The notes under the pieces were generated by a model. That model was not told where the DNA came from. It saw only the letters and a list, made by a program, of their open reading frames with translations, and did not search any database. From Halochromatium roseum (GTDB lineage Bacteria; Pseudomonadota; Gammaproteobacteria; Chromatiales; Chromatiaceae), in assembly GCF_016653315.1 (NCBI RefSeq), contig NZ_NHSH01000061.1, forward strand, positions 328,153-392,152: 64,000 nucleotides of DNA, read 5' to 3'. The position numbers and the translations under genes were made by a program. Positions 7,200 to 16,254 of the stretch are shown piece after piece (position 1 is the first letter of the stretch; the number at the start of each line of letters is the position of its first letter).

Positions 7200-8147
7200 A
7201 TGACTAAAACACGGATGCTAGCGCCTATTCGACGCCCGCTTCGACAATTGCTCACCATCACCGTCAGCGGCGTCAATCTCTGGCTCGAGCACAACGCCTT
7301 CATTCTGGCCGGTGCGCTGGCCTTCTTCACCATCTTCTCGCTGGCGCCGACCTTGATCGTCGCGGTGACGGTGATCGGCGTCGTGCTCGGCCAAGGCGCG
7401 GCGCAGGGCGAGATCGTCGCCCAGTTGCAGGATGCGATGGGCGCCGAGGCCGCCGGCGCCATCGAGCAGGCGATCCTGATGTCGCGGCCGGAGGAGACCG
7501 GGCCGCTGCCAACGCTAGTCGGCATCGGCGCGATCCTGATCGGCGCGACCGTGGTGTTCGGTCAACTGCGCTATTCGATGAACCTGCTCTGGGAGGTGCG
7601 TCCAAGGCCGAGTCGTGATCGCCTAGCGCCCTTCTGGCAGCTGGTGCGCACCCGACTGCTGGCGCTATTGGTCGTCTTGTTGGTCGCCCTGGTGCTGTTG
7701 CTCTACTTCGTGGTCGCGATTGCGATTCAGACCTTGGTCGGCGCCGTTGATCTGCCTGGACCACTGCAGGCGCTGCTCTTGGACTGGTTCCCAGGTGCCG
7801 CCCGCAGTCTCGCCGCGGTCCTGATCACGGCGCTGTTCATCGCCGCCTTATTCAAGATGCTCCCGGATGTGCTCTTGACCTGGCGAGATGTCCTCCCCGG
7901 CGCCCTGGTCACGGCATTGCTGCTCACTCTCGGCCGTTATGGCATCGCCCTCTATCTCGCCGAGACCGCGATTACCTCGACCTATGGCGCCGCCGCCTCG
8001 CTGTTGGTGATCCTGTTCTGGGTCTACTTCTCCGCCCTGCTGCTGTTGCTCGGCGTGGCGCTAACCCGCGCCGAGCTGAGCGCCCGCAATCGGCCCATCG
8101 TGCCACGTGCATCGGCGGTGAGGGTGATTCAACAGCAGGTCGTCTGA
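7200..8147 (+). CDS. YihY/virulence factor BrkB family membrane protein
   Basis: Polytopic inner-membrane protein of 315 residues with about six helices. The family signature is clear: Ala-Gly-Ala-Leu-Ala-Phe-Phe-Thr-Ile-Phe-Ser-Leu-Ala-Pro near residue 38 and Ala-Ser-Leu-Leu-Val-Ile-Leu-Phe-Trp-Val-Tyr-Phe-Ser-Ala near 265. The biochemical function of the family is not settled; it was once mis-called ribonuclease BN. The stop codon lies within the first of four 13-bp tandem repeats. Confidence 0.9.
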   Translation: MTKTRMLAPIRRPLRQLLTITVSGVNLWLEHNAFILAGALAFFTIFSLAPTLIVAVTVIGVVLGQGAAQGEIVAQLQDAMGAEAAGAIEQAILMSRPEETGPLPTLVGIGAILIGATVVFGQLRYSMNLLWEVRPRPSRDRLAPFWQLVRTRLLALLVVLLVALVLLLYFVVAIAIQTLVGAVDLPGPLQALLLDWFPGAARSLAAVLITALFIAALFKMLPDVLLTWRDVLPGALVTALLLTLGRYGIALYLAETAITSTYGAAASLLVILFWVYFSALLLLLGVALTRAELSARNRPIVPRASAVRVIQQQVV

Positions 8148-8186
8148 GCAGGTCGTCTGAGCAGGCCGTTTGAGCAGGTTGTCTTA
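8135..8186 (+). repeat. Four 13-bp tandem repeats at the yihY 3' end
   Basis: GCAGGTCGTCTGA occurs twice exactly (8135-8147, 8148-8160) and twice with two changes (8161-8173, 8174-8186). The first copy supplies the stop codon of the YihY gene; the array runs to the start of the histidine kinase gene. It changes the gap length between the genes in 13-bp steps. Confidence 0.9.
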
Positions 8187-8188
8187 AG

Positions 8189-11100
8189 GTGCCCCAAGCT
8201 GAAGCCCCCGCATCGGTGATCTGCACGCCTCCCGATCGACGAGCGCTGTTCAAGTTTCCGCTGCCCTGGCTTACGCTGCCCTGGCTTACGCTGTCCTGGC
8301 GTCTGCTGCTGTGCTCGGTGGCGATCATGACCGCGAGCACGGCGGCAACCGCGACCTCGACGGCAACCCTGAGCGCGGATTCCGTCATGGTCCTCTCCGT
8401 CTCAAGCGCTGTCGCGACGCTTGAGACTCTCGATCTCACCGACACGACAGCCCCCAGGTCGCTCTCAGAGCAACTGCTGATCCACAAGGAAACGCCGGCT
8501 CAAGCGCCAGAGCAGCAACAGGACCAGCAACAGGACCAGCAACAGGACCAGCAACAGGACCAGCAACAGGATCAGCAGCAGGACCGGCAGCAGGATCAGC
8601 AACGGGCCCAGCACTCAGATCAGCGGCAGGCTCATCCGCCTGATCAGTCGCTCGTCGACAACGACCTGCAGCGAGTGCTGTCGTTGCCGCTTGAGGCCTG
8701 GACGTCCGGCGCAAGCCCAGAGGCGCGCAGCTCGGACTTCATTCCGGTCACCATGTGGATGCTCGCCGCGGTACGGAACAGCTCCGAGGCACCCATCGAG
8801 CGCTGGCTCGTGGTGGAGCCTTGGCGACTGCGCGACGTGCGGCTGTTCGTCATCGATGCCGAGACCGGAGCGATCCTGGCTCAGGCCGCGGGCGGCCAGC
8901 GCATTCCGCTCGAAGCACGCGTCATCCCGGCGCAGGAGGCGAGCTTCCCGCTCCGGCTCGCTCCCGGGCAGCACCTCCTGCTGGTGCTGCGTGTCCAGGA
9001 CAAGACCTTCAGCCCGGTCTCCCTGACCTTGCACGATCCCGGGATGCGCGCACGGCAAGTCGCGCGTCTGCGCGATACCCAGGTCGCGCTGCTCGGCTTC
9101 GTCCTGGCGATCGTGCTGGTGCTGCTGGTCCAGGCTAACTGGCGCTATACGCTGGTGGCCTTTTGGCTGACGGCGGCGACCCTGTTCGAGCTCATCTACC
9201 TGGTGCCCCTGCTGCCCAGCCTGATACCGGCGATCAGGCCCTATATCGTGCCCATCCTGACCGCGAGCGGAGCCCTGGCGATGGCCGCGTTCGCGTTGAT
9301 GACGCTGTCCTTTCTGCGGCTCTATCGCCAGCGCCTCTGGCTGGTCATCTATGGGACTTGCATCGCCATCTTCATCGGTGTTGCGCTGATCATCCCCTGG
9401 ACCGATCAGCACCATCTGGTCCGTCGCACCAGCGCCCTGACCTCGCTGGTGGTGCTCGTCCTCTGGCCAGTTGCAGCCTGGTCCGCGCGCGCCATTCGGC
9501 ATCGACCCTACGGCCGTGGTCTGTTGCTCCTGTTCTGTCTTTACTGGATCGTCGCGCTGATCCGCGTGCTGCTCGCCAACGGACTGCCGAGTCTGGATCT
9601 CACCAATGATCCGCTCATCTTGCTCTACCTGTTCGGGCTGGTGTCGTTTGCGCTCGGGGTGTTCGGCATCGACAGCCGCGGTCGACGTGACCTGGCGGCT
9701 CACCTTGAGCGGCAGTTGCATGCGCGCGAGGAGTCCGAGCGCCAGCGCAGCCTTGAGACACAGCAACAGGAAAACGCCAGGCTCGCCGCGGCGGTCGAGC
9801 AGCAAACCCGGGCCTTGCGCGAAGCCAATGCACGCGCCATCGCCGACAGCGAGGCCAAGTCCAATTTCCTCTCGACGGCCAGTCATGAGCTGCGCGCCCC
9901 GCTGCACGACCTGCTCGGCTATGCCGAGCTGCTCTCGCGCTCGATCACGCCTGAGCAGCAGGCACAGCTCGCGGTGATCCAGAAGAGCGGCCAGCAACTG
10001 CTGCATCTGATCGACGACATCCTGGAATTCAGCCGTGGTGATGCCAAGCCGATCCTGCTGGAACCGGCACCGCTATCCCTGTCGGCCTTGGCCAGGCATC
10101 TCAAGCAGCTCTACCGGCCGCTGGCCGAGCGCGGTGGCAATCAACTCGAGATCCAGGTCGCGGTCGGCGACGGCGATTGGGTGATCGCCGATGAGCGCCG
10201 CTTGACGCAGATCCTGAGAAACCTGCTCGGCAATGCCTGCAAGTTCACCCAGCAGGGCCGCATTGAGCTGCGCATCAGTCAGTTCGAGCCAGCAGGTCAT
10301 GCCACCACCGAGCCTGACGTCAGCGCCAACGATGATGATCCTCCAGCCCATGCGGAAGCTGACGCTTTCGCCAATGCGACCGCTGATCTAGCAGCCAAAC
10401 CAGTGGACGAGCAGCCCGAGAGCGGCCTGGTTCGGCTCCGGTTTGAGGTTAGTGACACCGGCATCGGTATCCCCAGCGAGCAGCAGGCGGCGATCTTCGA
10501 GCCCTTCAAACGCCTCGACCGCTACGATCGCGCGCCCGGCCTCGGTCTCGGGCTCGCGATCAGCCAGCAATTGGCGCTGGCCATGGGCGGGCGCATCCAG
10601 GTGCATAGCCAACCGGATCAGCAACCGGGGAGTCTGTTCAGCATCGAGCTAAAAATCCCCAAGGCACGCATTCTGGACGCCAGCCCTGCGCGCATCAAAA
10701 CGGGCGTCATTCGCGGCTATCGGGGACCACGACGCACCCTGCTGATCGCCGATGACATGCCGAGTAGCCGTCAGTTCCTGGCTGAAAGCGTTCGCGCCTG
10801 GGGCTTTGATGTCCGACTGGCGGTGAATGGGGCGGACGCGCTCGAGCAGCTGCAAGCCGCTGATCCAATCCCCGATGCGGCCCTGATCGACCAGTTCATG
10901 CCGCAGCTCGATGGCTGGGGCTTTCTGCGTCAGGTGCGCGAATCCGCCATGCATGCAAGGCTGCCGGTGATTCTGATCTCGGCGGCACCGCTGGAACGAC
11001 CCGAGGGTCTATCGAGTGAGATCGCCTTTGATGCCGTCGCGCTCAAGCCGCTCTCGGCGCGGGCCCTGGCCGAGCTCCTCGAGCAGCAGCTCGAGCTCGA

Positions 11101-11407
11101 TTGGGACTATGACCGCGACGAGGAGCGCAGCACCGAAGACCCCGAGCGCATGCCCGCCGCGGAGCAGGACGACGAATCAACCGCTCGCGCCCTGGCCGCG
11201 GCACTCGACGACGCCCAGCTCGCCGAGCTGCGCACGCTGATCTCGCTCGGCGCGGTCATCGCGATCGCCGACTGGGCCCGCGAGCGGTGTCAGTCCGATC
11301 CTGAATCCGCCCCGCTCTGGCGGGCGATCGAGCGCTACGCGGTCCAGATCGATCTCGCCGGCCTGCGCAGCCTCGCGCGACAACATCCGCCTTCCGAGAT
11401 CCGCTGA
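8189..11407 (+). CDS. 7TMR-DISM hybrid sensor histidine kinase/receiver
   Basis: Membrane sensor kinase of 1072 residues. Order: Ala-rich signal/anchor (1-50), a Gln-Gln-Gln-Asp repeat linker (about 109-140), a periplasmic beta-sandwich like 7TMR-DISM extracellular domain 2 (about 165-290), seven hydrophobic helices (about 295-500), coiled coil, HisKA with Ser-His-Glu-Leu-Arg-Ala-Pro (His at residue 566), HATPase_c with N box Asn-Ala-Cys-Lys-Phe and G boxes Asp-Thr-Gly-Ile-Gly-Ile and Gly-Leu-Gly-Leu-Gly-Leu-Ala, a receiver domain with phosphoacceptor Asp near residue 901, and a 60-residue helical tail. Receiver and tail closely resemble those of the kinase at 43827-46442. No separate regulator adjoins it. 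The GTG start at 8189 lacks a clear ribosome site, so the true start may be a little downstream. Confidence 0.9.
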   Translation: MPQAEAPASVICTPPDRRALFKFPLPWLTLPWLTLSWRLLLCSVAIMTASTAATATSTATLSADSVMVLSVSSAVATLETLDLTDTTAPRSLSEQLLIHKETPAQAPEQQQDQQQDQQQDQQQDQQQDQQQDRQQDQQRAQHSDQRQAHPPDQSLVDNDLQRVLSLPLEAWTSGASPEARSSDFIPVTMWMLAAVRNSSEAPIERWLVVEPWRLRDVRLFVIDAETGAILAQAAGGQRIPLEARVIPAQEASFPLRLAPGQHLLLVLRVQDKTFSPVSLTLHDPGMRARQVARLRDTQVALLGFVLAIVLVLLVQANWRYTLVAFWLTAATLFELIYLVPLLPSLIPAIRPYIVPILTASGALAMAAFALMTLSFLRLYRQRLWLVIYGTCIAIFIGVALIIPWTDQHHLVRRTSALTSLVVLVLWPVAAWSARAIRHRPYGRGLLLLFCLYWIVALIRVLLANGLPSLDLTNDPLILLYLFGLVSFALGVFGIDSRGRRDLAAHLERQLHAREESERQRSLETQQQENARLAAAVEQQTRALREANARAIADSEAKSNFLSTASHELRAPLHDLLGYAELLSRSITPEQQAQLAVIQKSGQQLLHLIDDILEFSRGDAKPILLEPAPLSLSALARHLKQLYRPLAERGGNQLEIQVAVGDGDWVIADERRLTQILRNLLGNACKFTQQGRIELRISQFEPAGHATTEPDVSANDDDPPAHAEADAFANATADLAAKPVDEQPESGLVRLRFEVSDTGIGIPSEQQAAIFEPFKRLDRYDRAPGLGLGLAISQQLALAMGGRIQVHSQPDQQPGSLFSIELKIPKARILDASPARIKTGVIRGYRGPRRTLLIADDMPSSRQFLAESVRAWGFDVRLAVNGADALEQLQAADPIPDAALIDQFMPQLDGWGFLRQVRESAMHARLPVILISAAPLERPEGLSSEIAFDAVALKPLSARALAELLEQQLELDWDYDRDEERSTEDPERMPAAEQDDESTARALAAALDDAQLAELRTLISLGAVIAIADWARERCQSDPESAPLWRAIERYAVQIDLAGLRSLARQHPPSEIR
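8513..8606 (+). repeat. 12-bp in-frame repeat encoding Gln-Gln-Gln-Asp
   Basis: About seven and a half units of CAGCAACAGGAC, degenerating at the 3' end, encode a Gln/Asp linker between the membrane anchor and the periplasmic sensor of the kinase. Copies are nearly identical in the centre, which suggests recent expansion by slippage. Confidence 0.93.
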
Positions 11408-11517
11408 AATCAGCAATCTCAGCGCAAAACTACGCTGATCGCGTCAAAAGACCGCTCGCGGCCTTGGAGGCAACGCGAGCGTGATACCGTAAACCAATCA
11501 TCAAGAGGACCCTGACC

Positions 11518-12783
11518 ATGCGCCTGTTCGACATCCTCGCCCTGCTGATCGGCCTCTCCGCCGTCTTCAGTTGGTTGAACGATCGCTACTTGAAATTGCC
11601 AAGCGCGATCGGACTGATGCTGTTCGCAATCCTGTTTTCACTGGCCCTGCAGTTGCCGCTGCCGTTCCTGCCCGACCTGCAGCAACAGGTCGCGCTGATG
11701 CTCGACAGCATCGATCTGACCGAGGCCTTCCTGCACGGCATGCTCGGCTTCCTGCTCTTCGCCGGCGCCCTGCACGTCGACCTCAAGGAGCTTGCGCGGC
11801 AGAAATGGGTCATCGCCACGCTCGCCACGGCGGGCACCGTCGGCGCCGCCTTGCTAATCAGCGGCGGCAGCTATCTGCTGTTCCAGGCGATCGGGTTACC
11901 GGTCCCGTTCATCTACTGCCTGCTCTTCGGCGCCCTGATCTCGCCCACCGACCCGGTCGCCGTGCTCGGCATCCTCAAGCGCGCGAAGGCACCGAAGGCC
12001 TTGGAGATGAAGATCACCGGCGAGTCGTTGTTCAACGACGGCGTCGCGGTGGTGTTGTTCATAGTCCTGCTCACGCTGGCCGTCGGCGACACCAGCCCAA
12101 GCATCCTCGACACCCTGATCCTGTTGCTCCAGGAGATCGTCGGCGGCCTGCTGTTTGGGTGGCTGATGGGATGGCTCGCGCTGCAGATGATCCGGCGCAC
12201 CGAGAATTACCAGGTCGAGATCATGCTGACCCTGGCGTTGGCGATGAGCGGCTATGCGATCGCCGCCCACGCGCATGTCTCCGCCCCCATCGCCATCGTC
12301 ATCGCCGGCCTGCTGATCGGCAGCCATCGCCGGACCGCTGCCCTGCACGAGGCCACCCTGCACCGGCTGGACGACTTCTGGGAACTGGTCGACGAGGTGC
12401 TGAACGCGGTGCTGTTCGTGCTGATCGGCCTCGAGGTCTTGGTGATTCAGGTCAGCGGCGAGCTGATCCTGGCGGGCCTGATCGCGATCCCACTAACGCT
12501 CGCCGGCCGTTGGATCAGCATCGCCGTCCCGGTTCGCCTGATGCGTCGCTCGCGCACCTTCGAGCCGGGCGTGGTCCCGATCCTGACCTGGGGCGGACTG
12601 CGCGGCGGCATCTCGGTGGCCCTGGTGCTGTCGCTACCCGAGGGCGAGACCGGCGACATCCTGCTGACCGTCACCTACTTCGTGGTCGTGTTCTCGGTGC
12701 TGGTGCAAGGACTCACCATTGGGCCGCTGGTGCGGGCCGTCGCCGCTCGCGGCCAACGCGCGTCCGATAGCGCTGACGGCTGA
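11518..12783 (+). CDS. Na+/H+ antiporter, CPA1/NhaP family
   Basis: Twelve-helix inner-membrane sodium (or potassium)/proton antiporter, 421 residues. The CPA1 signature is complete: Ile-Ser-Pro-Thr-Asp-Pro-Val-Ala-Val near residue 140 and Gly-Glu-Ser-Leu-Phe-Asn-Asp-Gly near residue 167, which carry the ion-binding acidic residues; Trp-Gly-Gly-Leu-Arg-Gly-Gly-Ile lies in the late helices. An AGAGGA ribosome site precedes the ATG by 9 nt. The short hydrophilic tail shows no added regulatory domain. A hairpin lies 30 bp after the stop. Confidence 0.93.
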   Translation: MRLFDILALLIGLSAVFSWLNDRYLKLPSAIGLMLFAILFSLALQLPLPFLPDLQQQVALMLDSIDLTEAFLHGMLGFLLFAGALHVDLKELARQKWVIATLATAGTVGAALLISGGSYLLFQAIGLPVPFIYCLLFGALISPTDPVAVLGILKRAKAPKALEMKITGESLFNDGVAVVLFIVLLTLAVGDTSPSILDTLILLLQEIVGGLLFGWLMGWLALQMIRRTENYQVEIMLTLALAMSGYAIAAHAHVSAPIAIVIAGLLIGSHRRTAALHEATLHRLDDFWELVDEVLNAVLFVLIGLEVLVIQVSGELILAGLIAIPLTLAGRWISIAVPVRLMRRSRTFEPGVVPILTWGGLRGGISVALVLSLPEGETGDILLTVTYFVVVFSVLVQGLTIGPLVRAVAARGQRASDSADG

Positions 12784-12811
12784 GACCCCAGCCTGACGAC
12801 CGTCCTAGAGC

Positions 12812-12835
12812 CTGGCGCGGACAGCACCGCGCCAG
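12812..12835 (+). terminator. 9-bp hairpin after the antiporter gene
   Basis: CTGGCGCGG and CCGCGCCAG form a perfect stem around a 6-nt loop, 30 bp after the antiporter stop. There is no following T run, so it is not a classical intrinsic terminator; it could aid Rho-type termination or protect the mRNA end. Confidence 0.45.
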
Positions 12836-12845
12836 CCAGCGATCC

Positions 12846-13040
12846 CGACACTTCTTCAACGCCTGGCTGATCAACGCCCGTGGCAGCGGCTTGCTCGATC
12901 AGGGCTACCGCTACTGGATGCTCGGTGCGATCGGCAGTGTGCGCCCGCCGTGCTGGTCGATCGCGCGCGATTCATCTGCCCGGGTGGCTCTGGCGCAGTG
13001 CGATGCTCGTGAGGGCACGAGTCGAGCGATCAGCAAATGA
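12846..13040 (+). pseudogene. 3' remnant of a family 3 solute-binding protein gene
   Basis: An open frame without a start reads His-Phe-Phe-Asn-Ala-Trp-Leu-Ile-Asn-Ala-Arg-Gly-Ser-Gly-Leu-Leu-Asp-Gln-Gly-Tyr-Arg-Tyr-Trp-Met-Leu-Gly, matching the C-terminal end of periplasmic SBP_bac_3-type proteins, where a helix with Asn-X-Trp-Leu is followed by Tyr-X-Tyr-Trp-X-Leu-Gly. The frame then continues without similarity to a TGA at 13038. Only the last few dozen residues survive. The rest of the 12784-13153 gap shows no other gene; a Leu-Val-Asp-Glu-Val-Phe-Arg-Glu-Phe-Leu-like frame on the minus strand near 13095-13145 may be another scrap. Confidence 0.45.
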
Positions 13041-13153
13041 GTCCGTGCTGGTTTCTTCACAGGCGCCTAATCGGGCACGTGCCGCAACGCTCAGGGCTCG
13101 GCGATCCAGATCAGGAATTCACGAAACACCTCATCGACGAGTCTTTGATAGGA

Positions 13154-13708
13154 CTAAAGCCGCGCCTCGCGCGTCTGCACTGGGAGCTCGCTCTCCATGC
13201 TCTTCAATAGGCGAATCTGTAGCTGCAGCATGCGCGCATTCTCTTGTTCGATCCGTCGCAGTGCGACCACGAATGGCTCGAGTGCATCGGCCGTCTCCGG
13301 GATGATCGGCGTCAGCCGGATACGGGCCAATTGCGCATGACCCAACGCCATTCCACGGAAAGCGGCATCGCGATTCAGCAATGGCCCGAGTGGCGCGAGC
13401 ATGATATGGCTCCAGGCCGTCACCAATGGCGCGACGATCTGCTGAGCGCGCAAGAACAGCGCAGGGTCCGTCGACCAGCGCGCAGTCCGCGACAACAGGG
13501 AGATCGCCTCAAGCTCGCGGGTGTACTGCGACAATACCTGTTGCTGCGCGACATTCAGACCGGCCATCCACTGCACCCCAGAATGGTAGGCGACATTGCC
13601 GCCCTTGGCCGCATTGATGAAGACAGTGATCTTGGTCTGTATCGCCGCGGTGAAGCCGGCTTTGGCGACTCGATCGCGGGTTTGATCATACAGTGCTGAA
13701 TCGATCAT
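13154..13708 (-). CDS. Hypothetical protein, family not recognised
   Basis: A 184-residue soluble protein that I do not recognise. It is mostly helical by eye, has no cysteines, signal peptide or membrane segment, and ends in an amphipathic helix (Arg-Arg-Ile-Glu-Gln-Glu-Asn-Ala-Arg-Met-Leu-Gln-Leu-Gln-Ile-Arg-Leu-Leu). The ATG at 13708 is preferred over a GTG three codons upstream. It is divergent from the MetX-like gene, with about 120 bp between starts. Phasin-like or other helical-bundle roles are possible but unsupported. Confidence 0.6.
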   Translation of the reverse strand: MIDSALYDQTRDRVAKAGFTAAIQTKITVFINAAKGGNVAYHSGVQWMAGLNVAQQQVLSQYTRELEAISLLSRTARWSTDPALFLRAQQIVAPLVTAWSHIMLAPLGPLLNRDAAFRGMALGHAQLARIRLTPIIPETADALEPFVVALRRIEQENARMLQLQIRLLKSMESELPVQTREARL

Positions 13709-13831
13709 CGCATTCACCCATTAAGGTCGCTGAATTGAACGGCGCGCATCCAATCGCCGACGCAAGGCAGCCATTCTGCTGCCGCGACTGCTGCAGCCGT
13801 CACGCCTACGGCCATCACCGAGCGCTCCGCC

Positions 13832-16246
13832 GTGGCGGATCTCGACGCGCTGAAGCAGACCTACGAGGTGCCGAACTTCCGCATCGGCGGCCATTACGAC
13901 CTCAACAACCCCGAGCTCTGGGTAGACGGCGGCAGCGGCGGCACCACGCTCGAGTCGCTCGGTGCCGCACCGGCGCGTACCGCCTATATCGCCGTCGGCA
14001 CGCCCAAGCGCAACGCCGCGGGCGAGATCATCAATGCCATCGTCATCAACAGCTTCTTCTCCGGCGACGCGACCTCGATGTACTCGAACTGGTTCGCCGG
14101 CGGCGCCGGCAACGCCTTCTCGGGCGGCGCCCTGGTCGGTCCTGGGCTGCTGTTCGACACCGATCGCTTCTATGTGATCTTCGTCGATGCCCTCGGGCTT
14201 TGGGGCGCATCCAAGCCGTCCGACGGGCTCGGGCGCCAATTCCCGCTGTACAACTACTACGACATGGTGCATCTGAACTACCGCCTGCTGCGCGATCACC
14301 TCAAGGTCGGCCAGGTGCTGCTCTCCACCGGGGTCTCGATGGGCGGCACCCAAGCCTACTATTGGGGCCTGATGTACCCGGACTTCGTCAGGGCGGTGAT
14401 GCCGATCGGCGGCGCCTCGGCCACCGATGGCGAGGGTGGCGCGGTCGCGGCCTGGACCTTCCAGCTGGCCAAGGCGGCGCTGGAGTCCGATCCGGTGTGG
14501 ATCGATACCAACGCCGATTACTACGAGCTGCCGAAGGCGCTGCATCCCAACCAAGGGGTCGCGTTCCATTGGTCGAACCTGGCGCTGACTGGCTTCGACT
14601 TGGCGCACAGCCAATCCCTGGGCTGGGATCAGGTATCAAAAGAGGTCTTCACCTGGAGCCCGGACCCGCGTCTGGGCGCCAATGCCGGCAGTCGTTTGCA
14701 GCAGCTCGCCGCCCAGTTCGACGCGGTCGATCTCTGGTATCGGGATACGGTCGGCGAGCGCCACAATCTCGACGCCCTGTTGCCACGGATGCAGCCGCGC
14801 ACCCTGGTGGTGCACGTGGAGAACGACCAATGGCTGCTCGCCGGCGAAGCACGGGCGGCCGCTGAGCAGATCCCGGGCGGGCTCTACACCGACTTCGCCA
14901 GCCCGATCGCGCACTATGCGGTGTTCAAGGCGCCGAATGTGCTCACGCAAGACCAGACCTTCAACGCCTTCCTGCGCTCGGCCGGGATCATTACCGATCA
15001 GGATGTCGTCTGCGAGGCCATCAACTACCGCCGGCCGCGCGTCAATCGGAGCCCGGACCCAGCGCAGTCGTTCTGGCTCGACGAGATGCTGATGCCCTTC
15101 CCGGTCAAGTTCACGCGGGTCAAGGATCAGCGCGGCGTCGACTGGGAGATCGGCTACATGGATGAATACTGCGGCGACGACAAGAACCCGCCAACACTGG
15201 TCATCGTCCACGGCAAGGGCGCCTTCGGCGGCCATTACGGTCATCTGATGCGCTATGCGGTCGAGCGCGGCTTCCGCGTCATCGTGCCAGACATGCCGCT
15301 GGCCGGCGTCTCCGGTCCGGGCAATCTCGACCAGCTCCAGGCGCGCACGCTCGATGATGTGCGCGATGCCTTCCATGCCCTGATCGTCGGCGAGCTCGGG
15401 GTCGAGGACGCCTGGTATTACGGCCACTCGCTCGGCGGTCAAACCGTGCTCGGCTACGCGCTGCGCTATCCCGAGGCGGTGCAAGGATTGATCCTGGAGG
15501 GGCCGGCCGGTCTCGAAGAATACCCAACGCATTTCCAGCTCGGCGAGCAGTCTCTGCCGATCTGCGACATCAACATCGCCTACGATCTCGATCAATGGCA
15601 TGCCGCCTATGATCCACTCGGGCTGGTCCAGATCGAGCTCGATCGCACGCCCGAGGACATCCGCGACTTCTTCTATTTCCAGACGCGCGATGCGGCCGGC
15701 AATGCGGTACCGAGTCCGCTCGGCTACTTCGTCAACGACACCGAATACGCCCGCCTGCATACCGATCAGCGCATCGCGATGATCAGTGGCAACCAACGCG
15801 AATTCGAGCAATGGGCCTTCCTGTTCATCTATGATCTCTTCACCATCTGCGCAGAGAACGCCATCGAGGATGAGCAGTCGCTGTACAAGCGCCTGCCACA
15901 GATCAAGGTACCGATCTTCCTCGCCTTCGGCGCCCGCGAGCCGTTCATCCCGAGCACCTCGCTGAACGGGCTCACCGACCTGGCCGGGGACATCATCATC
16001 CCCTTCCGCGAGCGCATGGCCGCGGCCGGCAACCCGCCAACCATCAAGCTCTATCCGGATGTCGGTCACTTCATCCATACCGATGTGCCCGATGAATTCG
16101 CTCGCGATCTGGTTTCGTTCATCCAGACGGGTCAGGTGGATACGGTGACGCCGGAGGTGATCGACGCGCTGATCAATGGCACCGCGCCGAGCGCGGCCCC
16201 CTCGAACGCGGGGGTCTCCGATCAACCCGCCGGCCTTTCCAAGTGA
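13832..16246 (+). CDS. Double alpha/beta-hydrolase: MetX-like domain fused to a second hydrolase
   Basis: An 804-residue protein with two complete alpha/beta-hydrolase folds. Domain 1 (about 1-385) resembles homoserine O-acetyltransferase-type hydrolases, with nucleophile elbow Gly-Val-Ser-Met-Gly-Gly (Ser about 169), an Asp in Glu-Asn-Asp-Gln-Trp and a His in Ile-Ala-His-Tyr. Domain 2 (about 400-780) has Gly-His-Ser-Leu-Gly-Gly (Ser about 533) and the late His in Asp-Val-Gly-His-Phe. Both triads look intact. Domain 1 is paralogous to the protein encoded next door, and both proteins end in Pro-Ala-Gly-Leu-Ser/Ala-Lys. The only start codon in this frame is GTG 13832. An Ala/Thr-rich in-frame stretch lies upstream to a TGA at 13736, so a signal peptide may have been lost or shifted out of frame. 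Substrate unknown; a role in methionine synthesis is doubtful. Confidence 0.8.
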   Translation: MADLDALKQTYEVPNFRIGGHYDLNNPELWVDGGSGGTTLESLGAAPARTAYIAVGTPKRNAAGEIINAIVINSFFSGDATSMYSNWFAGGAGNAFSGGALVGPGLLFDTDRFYVIFVDALGLWGASKPSDGLGRQFPLYNYYDMVHLNYRLLRDHLKVGQVLLSTGVSMGGTQAYYWGLMYPDFVRAVMPIGGASATDGEGGAVAAWTFQLAKAALESDPVWIDTNADYYELPKALHPNQGVAFHWSNLALTGFDLAHSQSLGWDQVSKEVFTWSPDPRLGANAGSRLQQLAAQFDAVDLWYRDTVGERHNLDALLPRMQPRTLVVHVENDQWLLAGEARAAAEQIPGGLYTDFASPIAHYAVFKAPNVLTQDQTFNAFLRSAGIITDQDVVCEAINYRRPRVNRSPDPAQSFWLDEMLMPFPVKFTRVKDQRGVDWEIGYMDEYCGDDKNPPTLVIVHGKGAFGGHYGHLMRYAVERGFRVIVPDMPLAGVSGPGNLDQLQARTLDDVRDAFHALIVGELGVEDAWYYGHSLGGQTVLGYALRYPEAVQGLILEGPAGLEEYPTHFQLGEQSLPICDINIAYDLDQWHAAYDPLGLVQIELDRTPEDIRDFFYFQTRDAAGNAVPSPLGYFVNDTEYARLHTDQRIAMISGNQREFEQWAFLFIYDLFTICAENAIEDEQSLYKRLPQIKVPIFLAFGAREPFIPSTSLNGLTDLAGDIIIPFRERMAAAGNPPTIKLYPDVGHFIHTDVPDEFARDLVSFIQTGQVDTVTPEVIDALINGTAPSAAPSNAGVSDQPAGLSK

Positions 16247-16254
16247 GGTGTGTG

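Noticed and set aside
11571..12770. 399-codon plus-strand frame inside the antiporter gene
   Set aside because: It is a +1 shadow of the NhaP-type gene; the product is Arg/Pro/His-rich with no hydrophobic helices or family signs.
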